From NCBI GenBank assembly GCA_019649035.1, contig BMAT01010610.1, forward strand, positions 238,615 through 258,782: 20,168 bases of DNA, given 5' to 3'. Source of the stretch: Elysia marginata (Eukaryota; Mollusca; Gastropoda; Plakobranchidae). Shown here one piece after another: positions 10,576-16,853 of this stretch. The notes below the pieces were generated by a model, which was not told the DNA's origin, searched no databases, and saw only the letters and a program-made list of their open reading frames with translations. Each line of letters opens with the position of its first letter. The first letter of the stretch is position 1. A program made the translations under genes and the position numbers.

Positions 10576-11684
10576 ACCACAACAAGTTTTAGCTCAATCT
10601 CATAAGAAGAAAGGACTCATGACAATAAGCTTACGTTTGCTAAACGTAGACCACTAAATCTAGATGGTGATAAAGTTAACGAACTTTCATTTGTTACCTA
10701 TCTCAGGTATTCGTAAAACTTCTTCAAGTTTTCAGAACTCTTAAGATAACCCAAGATGGCAACATTCCTTAAACACTTGTTAGTTTGTAAACTAATCCTC
10801 AAAGTAAGACCCAAAATTGGGTTAAAGCTGATCACATCTGACACAATCTGAAATACAGTTTTTGGAAGTGAGAGCGAGGTCATTTTTTTAAATCTCGATA
10901 CAAACTTCAGAGTTGTGCAAACATTTATCAGATATGAATTATAAATTTATTTATACTATTTTCTATTTCAAATAACGGTCTCTGATTGTTGTGTCGGTCA
11001 AACCACTAAAAATTGATAATGTTTGTTTGGATATCGAAAAAAATCATTCCGCCATTCTACTATTATGCTCAACATTCAAATACAAACAACAATGACACAT
11101 TTATTTTTTTTTTTACCTTACAAAGCCCTAGAAATTCGGAGGAACGTCATAAGATATACATAGTTAGAGGCATTTAGAGAGAAAATATATCAAGAGTCAA
11201 TGTACGAGCATCGTAGTTTCAACGTAAAACGGCAAAATCTTAAAACCTTCCGTACTTTGCAATAGTACAGTTTTCTGTACTGCTTTTTTTACCAAAACGC
11301 AAAAAGGAATAAAATTAAATGTACGATTTACGCCAGCATTCAGATGTAAGAAAAATAATTCCTGGCCTAGGAGCTTTATTTTCTTCACGTCTATTGAAAC
11401 TTCTAAAATTTATCTCTCCTGATATTTCTTTGGATTCCGGACTGGTCAAAACAATAAAAAGATTGGCACTACAGATCTCTGCTTAAGTGGCAAAGCTGCT
11501 GATAAAACTGCTGTCATACTCTGTTAGACTGTCAAAACACAAAGACAGGAAAATGGAAAAAGTCCCACAGATTATCACATAAAACTCTGGCGAACTCTTG
11601 GACAGCTGAACAAAAAAACCAATAGCGTCATCCACCAGACGGGGGTCAATATTTGAAATCGAAACCGAGATCAAAGAAAAAAAT
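10576..11684. other. No recognisable gene; one small reverse ORF and one hairpin
   Basis: A reverse-strand frame at 10698-10883 begins at ATG and gives 61 ordinary-looking residues, with a GTAAC donor-like site just after its stop. I know no family for it. A perfect short hairpin, agtacag-tttt-ctgtact, lies at 11264-11281. The reverse frame at 11197-11388 starts with GTG. None of these is strong enough for a gene call. Confidence 0.45.
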
Positions 11685-11759
11685 TTCTCTCTCTCTCTGT
11701 CTCTCTCTCTGTCTCTCTCTCTCTCTCTGTCTCTCTCTCTCTGTCTCTCTATCTGTCTC
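11685..11759. repeat. CT / GTCT microsatellite
   Basis: About 75 bases of CT with regularly spaced GTCT units. On the reverse strand it translates to alternating Arg-Glu, which explains the charged N-terminal half of the open frame there. Confidence 0.95.
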
Positions 11760-12858
11760 ATGATTATAAAGCCACCTCTCACCACTGCGGATTACCTTAA
11801 GATCATTTACAATGATATTAATTTTAAAAAGAAAAGAAAACCCGATGTCGGAATATTCTTGAATCTCAACTCCAAGTATATCGACCCTGTAACTCGTAAT
11901 AATTGAACTACTTCCTTATAGATCTATTTACAATTATTGCGTTTATTGTACAAATATATTCCACGTTCTTTTAAATCTCACCATTGTTTTATAAATATTT
12001 TTAGATAATTTTATTTCGATCTTTTTTTTCATATAATGTATTTGGTTTCGCTATCACTTTTAGCGCTTAAGATAAGTTCATTATAGAACAACCCTTAACA
12101 GTTGTTTCTGACAGTAATTTTTTAATCTAAAATGAACATAAGCTCGCACTTATCCATATCTTTTTATCTGTAGTCAAGGCTGATGAAATGTGTGTTGTAT
12201 TTTTATTACATGGTTAATTGTTTGTAGTCATGTTGTACCCTACGAAGCTACTATTCCAATAAAACTTGTAGTATAAAAATCGACACTCTTATCTAAATTT
12301 TTCCTATTGAAAACGAAGGAAAATAAGAAAAAAAATGCCAAATTTTTCTAGACCTCCTAGGCCAAACTAAACACTTGAAGTGATTGGTTTGAAAATTATA
12401 AAATGTAGACTCTTGTAAACAACAAACAAAAAGTTTTTGTTTTGTTCAACACCTACATTAGTTCGACCAAATGTGCTTTTAAATCTAAAAGGTTAAAAAG
12501 TAAATTGAACAGGATCTTGATGCCCTTGCGCTTTTTTGTTTGCAAGATCTATGTTGGACAAGAGATAAGTCATTTTTTATCCGCCTTTTTCATACCAAAG
12601 AGACCTAGATCTGGTTCATACATCTTCATTTTTGTGGAAATAATTCTCGTTTTTCATTGATTTTTTTTTATTTCTTTCACTATGTAATTACATTGCAATT
12701 TTCGTTGCTCCTCAGATAGATTTATAAATCTAGATTTATAGGTACAATTTATTTCATTATTTATCTCATCATTTTATAATGTTTATAATAGTATTATTGC
12801 TTTTCTTTTATTGTTAGTCCTGTGCACTACACTACGTAATTGTCTTATTTTTTTACGG
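11760..12858. other. No recognisable gene
   Basis: AT-rich sequence. The forward frame at 12442-12660 starts at TTG and is not supported. A perfect 14-base palindrome, agatttataaatct, sits at 12718-12731 and is plausible by chance in DNA this rich in A and T. Confidence 0.5.
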
Positions 12859-12859
12859 T

Positions 12860-12905
12860 CTGACGAAGGCGGCAAGCCGACAGCTCATTTGTTTCGTCTG
12901 TACTT
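12860..12905 (+). ncRNA. Degenerate hammerhead-ribozyme-like core
   Basis: ctgacga at 12860-12866 fits the CUGANGA box of hammerhead ribozymes. It is followed by a short stem (ggc at 12868-12870 with gcc at 12876-12878, loop ggcaa). Next comes gaca at 12879-12882, where an active ribozyme has GAAA, and then a gtc about 20 bases on. Penelope-like retroelements and retrozymes carry minimal hammerheads of this style. The A-to-C change in the second core box and the lack of a clean stem I next to the gtc mean it is probably inactive, if it was ever a ribozyme. It could be a chance stem-loop or the 3' remnant of another retroelement. Confidence 0.22.
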
Positions 12906-12958
12906 TTCGAATTTAAATATAATTGCACCTTCCTTGATACATTTTTAGATAAACAGTG

Positions 12959-13006
12959 GTTGTAGTAGTAGTAATTGTTGTAATTGTAGTAGTAGTAGTA
13001 GTAGTA
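12959..13006. repeat. GTA/TAC trinucleotide microsatellite
   Basis: Two GTA tracts separated by attgttgtaatt, followed by related TAA/TGT units, with another cagtagtac at 13022-13030. This is an interrupted trinucleotide repeat. Confidence 0.92.
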
Positions 13007-13145
13007 ATAATGTTGTTATGGCAGTAGTACATTCCTTTTTGGAAACATCTTTTGGTTTATAAGTGGAATATTCATTTCATGCTACAGTAGTATAACGCCT
13101 GACGAATAATAACTCCTAAAATATTTCTCGTTTGGTAGCTCTTCA

Positions 13146-13475
13146 TATAAATAAATAAACATGTTTAGAGTCCTCCACCGCCGAAGGCAGTCTCATGACT
13201 TTACATATTTACCCCAGCAGGCCTATACACACCAAAGCCAATTCAACTCATATTTCAGAGCATTACAGTACGGCAGCCTGTTAAGCGCTCAAGTACTAAC
13301 ATTCCACAAACTTCAAGCACTGCCTCTAGCCAGGTACCCGTTTTAAAGGTGGGTGGACTGGGAAAAGTTAGGGTAAATCGCTTTCCCAAGGTAATTGCAA
13401 CATGACATGGCCGGGAATCGAACCCACGACCTCCAGATCGCAAGTCCGATGCGCTAAACACTCTGCCACGCTGCC
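13146..13475 (-). mobile_element. tRNA-derived SINE, near full length
   Basis: Read on the reverse strand, a tRNA-like head begins at 13475 (ggcagcgtggcagagtg). It has a perfect B box, ggttcgattcc (13424-13414), and a foldable anticodon arm whose seven-base loop would place TGC at the anticodon position. A body of about 200 bases follows, rich in short GC words and containing a gggtacctgg segment. The element ends in a TTTA-repeat tail at about 13146-13160. The 6-base word atataa sits at both ends (13145-13150 and 13476-13481) and may be a short target duplication, though it overlaps the tail. Two opposed open frames at 13161-13346 and 13255-13461 are translations of this repeat and are not genes. 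Confidence 0.8.
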
Positions 13476-14340
13476 ATATAATTGCATTATCAATGTAAAA
13501 ACTATTTTAAAAAACTATGTTTTTTCCAAGATGAAGCACCAAAACTTGTTTTTCTAATAAACAAATCGTGAGTTTTATATGTCACTTAATATAGATTAAG
13601 GGATTTGTTTCCATTGCTGTACTTGTGTTTCATTTATTAATATTAAGAATGTGATGCCGCCAATATTGAAATTGATACATTAATAAATGAAACTCCGGAT
13701 CAGTTCCCGAACAAGGACAAATATATAAGGAACCTGAAGCTAAAAAACGATATTAGTGTAAGATGATAGTAGCAGGGAAAAAAACCGAAAGCCAAAAACG
13801 GTAAAGCTGGAACTTTAAACCTAGATAAGGTTACTTCCTTGTGGGGACATTATTTTAAATCAGGCGTATGAATGTCGTGTTTCTTTAATCCTAGTCGCTG
13901 TCAATACTTTTTTTTATAAATTTTACTTCTAAAAAATTTATCGGAGAAAATAGGCACGCAAATTAAAAAAAAAGAAAAAAAAAACCCACAAGAATTGCAG
14001 TTCTTTTTTATAGTCAAGCTGGTAAAGAAAAGCTACATTGGTAACAACATAAAACGTATTGAATTTTTACCATATCATCAAGACATCTTTGCAATTGATT
14101 CTATCAACTTTATCCTAAACGAAATGATAATTTTTGCAAGACATTGGATTTCCTCTAGAAAAACGGGTTTTTTAAAACTAGATATAGCATCGGTAATGTC
14201 AAAGATGGGAAAATAGTAACCGAAAAAGAAGATAAAGCATAATTTAAAAAAAAGCTTGGATCGGAAACGTTGACACCCGAAAGAGATGAAATCTTGAACA
14301 CGATAAAACTGCACGGGCCTTTATAAGAGGAACATTGATT
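13476..14340. other. AT-rich spacer with one perfect inverted repeat
   Basis: Apart from the 13627-13693 inverted repeat (listed separately), the stretch has A and T runs and overlapping chance frames on both strands (13995-14314). None resembles a known family. Confidence 0.5.
13627..13693. repeat. Perfect 15-bp inverted repeat
   Basis: gtttcatttattaat at 13627-13641 is exactly complementary in reverse to attaataaatgaaac at 13679-13693, leaving a 37-base loop. Inside the loop aatatt occurs near both arms, so pairing may extend with bulges. It could be a decayed miniature inverted-repeat element or a structured transcript. No target duplication was recognised. Confidence 0.7.
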
Positions 14341-14350
14341 TATATCTATG
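14341..14350. repeat. Target-site duplication of the split SINE, left copy
   Basis: tatatctatg is repeated exactly at 16591-16600; with the following t, 11 bases match. One copy abuts the SINE tail and the other abuts its tRNA-like head, as expected for target-primed retroposition. Confidence 0.75.
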
Positions 14351-14502
14351 TAAAGGTAAAGGTAAAGGTAGTCCCATACTCGACACGAGCGTAGGGGAAC
14401 AAGGAGCAGGGTCCTTGTTTTTTCTAGGCACACGGCATAGTGATGTATTTTGCCATTGCTTTCCTCGCCGCCTTTACTTTCGCCGAGTTTTAAGAGACCT
14501 AG
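14351..14502 (-). mobile_element. 3' part of a SINE interrupted by a MULE
   Basis: On the reverse strand this holds the rear of a SINE. It contains a gaaagtaaaggcgg segment typical of a gastropod SINE body (from memory of the family), then sequence ending in three CCTTTA units at 14351-14368 that form the simple-repeat tail. The 5' head is at 16469-16590, beyond the inserted MULE. Joining the two halves across one copy of the MULE target duplication gives a SINE of about 270 bases, a usual length. The frame at 14450-14644 is a translation of this repeat and the adjoining MULE end. Confidence 0.7.
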
Positions 14503-14512
14503 CTACCCATCC
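14503..14512. repeat. MULE target-site duplication, left copy
   Basis: ctacccatcc here matches ctacccatca at 16469-16478 in nine of ten positions. Each copy directly abuts one end of the MULE. Mutator-superfamily elements usually make 8-11 bp duplications, most often 9. Confidence 0.75.
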
Positions 14513-14609
14513 GCAGCACCTTATTTCAGCCCGCTTTTACCTGGTTTAACCCAATTTCAGCCCAGTTGCCGCTCTCACTTGCCGACACCTAAATTCAGCC
14601 CGCTTTATA
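14513..14609 (+). repeat. Left terminal inverted repeat of the MULE
   Basis: Contains three copies of a ttcagccc word, at about 14525, 14557 and 14594. The middle copy, within acccaatttcagccc at 14549-14563, is an exact 15-base inverted match to 16373-16387. The inner end (cagcccgctttat) corresponds to the inner end of the right repeat, giving a TIR of about 97 bases with internal divergence. Confidence 0.65.
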
Positions 14610-14881
14610 TTTACGTATTCGATACCAAAATAAAATGCATGTAAATATATATATGACATGACTGGCATTTTCTGAGCTACCTTATATCATAGCGTCAGTA
14701 ACTACGAGTAAAATCAAATCAAAACATTTCAAGAAGATGGTAAACAGTACTAGACACAGCTGATTTGCATTTACGTATTCGGTACAAAAAATATGACATG
14801 ACTCGCATTTTCTACGCTACCTTATATCCTAGCGTATTCAAATCAAAACATTTCAAGAAGATGGTGAACAATACTAAACAC
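14610..14881. repeat. Two-copy imperfect tandem duplication inside the MULE
   Basis: Unit one (about 14610-14757) and unit two (about 14770-14881) share ttacgtattcg, a tatgacatgact segment, a gctaccttatatc segment and a long shared aatcaaaacatttcaagaag-type block near their right ends. Unit two lacks about 35 bases. Duplicated subterminal sequence is common in MULEs and may relate to transposase binding, which is inference. Confidence 0.85.
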
Positions 14882-15025
14882 TTATCTCTGTGATATTTCC
14901 TCATTTCGACTAGAATGCTGCACTTCTATGTAGTCTGTACACAATACACTGACATTAGGCCTACTCTGCTGAACATCTGGAGTGTCTATTAATTTTTTTC
15001 TCCAATCGACCATAGATTGTACCAG

Positions 15026-16192
15026 ATGGAAATCATCCAGACAAATAGAGGGGCGCCATGCCTTGTAGTCGACGGTTTTTGGTTTCGTATACGGCGACGA
15101 AACAAAAATTCTGTATCCTGGCGATGCACAGCTGAAACATGTCCATCAAACGGCACAACGAATTTGGAAATGAACGAAATAATCATGAAATCAACCACAC
15201 ATAACCATATGAAACCTGAAGAAAAAGCGTTACAGCTGCAGAAGACTAGAATGTCAGTTAAAAGGAAAGCACAAGAAATCACAGAAGAGTCAGTGGGGAA
15301 GATGGTATGTCAAGAAGCGCTGAAATCTAGCTTAATCACCTATCAGGATGTAAAAGGCCTGAAGGATACATTTTATCGTGAAAGGCTGAAATTGAGACCA
15401 AAACTACCAACATGCAAAGAAGAGGTATTAGAAACACTGATGCGAATGGATATAAAAGACTACAATTTCTCAATCTGCAAAAGCAACAAAGAATATGGCA
15501 TTGCACTGTTAACCACAGAGGAAAGACTTCTCTTTCTTTCAAACAGTCACAGGATGCTTGGCGATGGAACATTCAAGTCTTGCCTGAAGTTTTTTTTTCA
15601 ACTGTACACGCTCCACGCATTCCAGAACGGACGGTACACGCCATGTGTGTTCTGTTTATTACCTGATAAAAAGAAAACGACGTATGAAAAAATGCTGGAA
15701 ATGTTGCTAGAAACTACATGAGAGCTTCAAATTGAGTTGTGCCCAGAAGAGATGTCTGTGGATTGAGAGGTCTCCGGCCATGCAGCTCTTTCATCAACGT
15801 GGCCTTCGTGTAAGATAAGACGATGCCACTTTCACCTCAGCCAAGCGTGGTTTAAAAAGATTCAGGAGCTCGGTTTGACGGCAGAGTACAAAAACAACGA
15901 CTCAGAAAAAGGACAATGGCTCAAATTATTTTCGCGATTCCCTTACTGCCAACTAAAAAGATTGAAGAATGTTTTACCCCCATACAAACATTTTCAGGTT
16001 TCTAGAGACGCTGAAGCATGAGCAAGAAAAAGATTCGTTGTGTTGGACAACCTTCGCCCAAGAAATGAAAAGAATACAGAAGACAAAAAGCAAAAGAAGG
16101 AGCAGTTATATCAGCAATATGCTAATGGAGAAATTGATCTGACTGTCTATCTTTGCCAAGCTGCCAAAAAGATGCTGTTCCAAACTTTGTAA
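15026..16192 (+). pseudogene. FLYWCH zinc finger plus MULE transposase, broken
   Basis: ATG at 15026 is preferred; the frame upstream begins only with TTG at 15017. Residues 3-61 are a FLYWCH-type zinc finger, with ligands C34, C39, H59 and H61 and aromatics F18, W19, F20 and W32. FLYWCH fingers bind DNA and often precede animal MULE transposases. Residues 178-228 match the start of the RNase-H-like MULE domain: D180 in GDGTFK is the first catalytic acid, followed by the FFFQLYTLH and PCVFCLLPDK segments. The frame is stopped by TGA at 15719, but homology continues in phase. The second catalytic Asp lies in MSVD at 15752-15763, just before a second TGA at 15764; a CHFHLSQAW segment follows at 15824-15850. 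A one-base loss in the T run at 15929-15932 shifts the family match (FAIPLLPTKKIEECF) to another frame. The block with the third catalytic Glu appears deleted near 15995-16025. A family-like C-terminus (QQYANGEIDLTVYL) resumes after a third TGA at 16019 and ends at TAA 16190. No active transposase can be made. Confidence 0.88.
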
Positions 16193-16368
16193 ATATTTTA
16201 TAATGATTCTTTCAATGACTTTTATAACACTTTTATTTGAAACCAATGAAACGACAAAACTTTCTTTGGTGCGATCAAAGTGACAGTCCACAGCCTGTTA
16301 AACGCAGATGGGAAAGTTTTAGTATCGAAGCTGCTATTTTGGTTATAATAAATAATTGTTGAGAGCGA

Positions 16369-16468
16369 TACCGGGCTGAAATTGGGTGACCTGAGAGGTC
16401 AAGGTGGTGAGACCCTTTGATGTCAAAACTTCAAAGAAATTAAAAACCGGACTGAAATTGGGTGTTGC
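16369..16468 (-). repeat. Right terminal inverted repeat of the MULE
   Basis: Two copies of a gactgaaattgggt / ggctgaaattgggt motif, at about 16450-16463 and 16373-16387, mirror the ttcagccc words of the left repeat. The outer 27 bases align with the left terminus at about 22 positions. The centre of this repeat diverges from its partner. Confidence 0.65.
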
Positions 16469-16590
16469 CTACCCATCAAGTGCTGGGTGGGCACAGGGGA
16501 GCAAATAAAATTTAGCTCGGACTGGGGATCGAACTCGGGACCTCTCGGATAGCGGTCAACCGCCCTACCGATTGCGCCGCTGCTTGCCCC
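16469..16590 (-). mobile_element. 5' tRNA-like head of the SINE interrupted by the MULE
   Basis: Read on the reverse strand from 16590: ggggcaagcagcggcgcaat, an A-box region (cggcgcaatcggtaggg, 16580-16564), then a B box gagttcgatcc (16536-16526), one base from consensus. An AT-rich linker and a cacccagcacttgatgggta segment follow, typical of a gastropod SINE core. The first ten bases of this interval double as the right MULE target duplication. The head abuts the SINE duplication at 16591, placing the likely pol III start at the element end. Confidence 0.72.
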
Positions 16591-16600
16591 TATATCTATG
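16591..16600. repeat. Target-site duplication of the split SINE, right copy
   Basis: tatatctatg, identical to 14341-14350, lies directly outside the SINE head. The two copies are now about 2.25 kb apart because of the nested MULE. Confidence 0.75.
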
Positions 16601-16792
16601 TTTTGTACATAATAATATCAAACTCATGTCACAGTGGTGCTCATTGTTTAGTTCTACAGCTGCGGAAAAGATACTTGACGGAAACTTGGTGAAGTTGAGG
16701 AAAGTGTATTCTGATAAGATTGGCCAACAGACAATATGGAAAGAGTAGAGAGAAAAACGACCGAACTAGAAATAAAGATAAAGGATATAGGT

Positions 16793-16853
16793 GAGACAGA
16801 GAGACAGAGTCAGAGAGAGATAGAGAGAGCGAGAGAGAGAGAGAGCGAGAGAT
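16793..16853. repeat. GA / GACA microsatellite
   Basis: About 60 bases of GA with GACA and GCGA interruptions on the plus strand. The 152-codon reverse frame over 16641-17099 takes its serine-leucine repeat from this tract and begins at TTG, so it is not accepted as a gene. Confidence 0.94.

Larger units (their letters stand above)
14513..16468 (+). mobile_element. Decayed Mutator-like element (MULE), about 1.96 kb, nested in a SINE
   Basis: The left terminus, gcagcaccttatttcagccc, is matched by the complement of the right terminus, gcaacacccaatttcagtcc. About 22 of the first 27 positions agree. A 9-10 bp duplication flanks the element, and it lies inside a SINE whose head and tail are separated by exactly this segment. 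Internally it has long imperfect terminal inverted repeats, a subterminal tandem duplication at 14610-14881, a transposase pseudogene at 15026-16192 and a short 3' non-coding part. Such elements move by cut-and-paste with an RNase-H-like transposase. This copy cannot encode an active enzyme, but its termini might still be recognised in trans. Confidence 0.82.

Noticed and set aside
13161..13461. Two opposed small ORFs
   Set aside because: Both fall inside the reverse-strand SINE.
14155..14644. Reverse frame at 14155-14433 and forward frame at 14450-14644
   Set aside because: Both lie largely in the SINE tail and MULE left terminus and only translate repeat sequence.
15336..15666. Other frames overlapping the transposase
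   Set aside because: They are shadows of the transposase frame, which has clear zinc-finger and MULE motifs.
15719..15766. TGA codons as programmed recoding (selenocysteine or readthrough)
   Set aside because: The same reading frame also has a frameshift and a missing catalytic block, so ordinary pseudogene decay is simpler.
14351..16590. The whole block as one MULE with 220-260 bp TIRs and a tRNA-like end
   Set aside because: The inner 9-10 bp duplication abuts matching inverted termini at 14513 and 16468, and the outer parts read as the tail and head of one SINE. Nesting explains both duplications; a single element explains only one.
16517..16590. Functional tRNA gene on the reverse strand
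   Set aside because: The acceptor stem does not pair and the sequence runs on into a SINE body.
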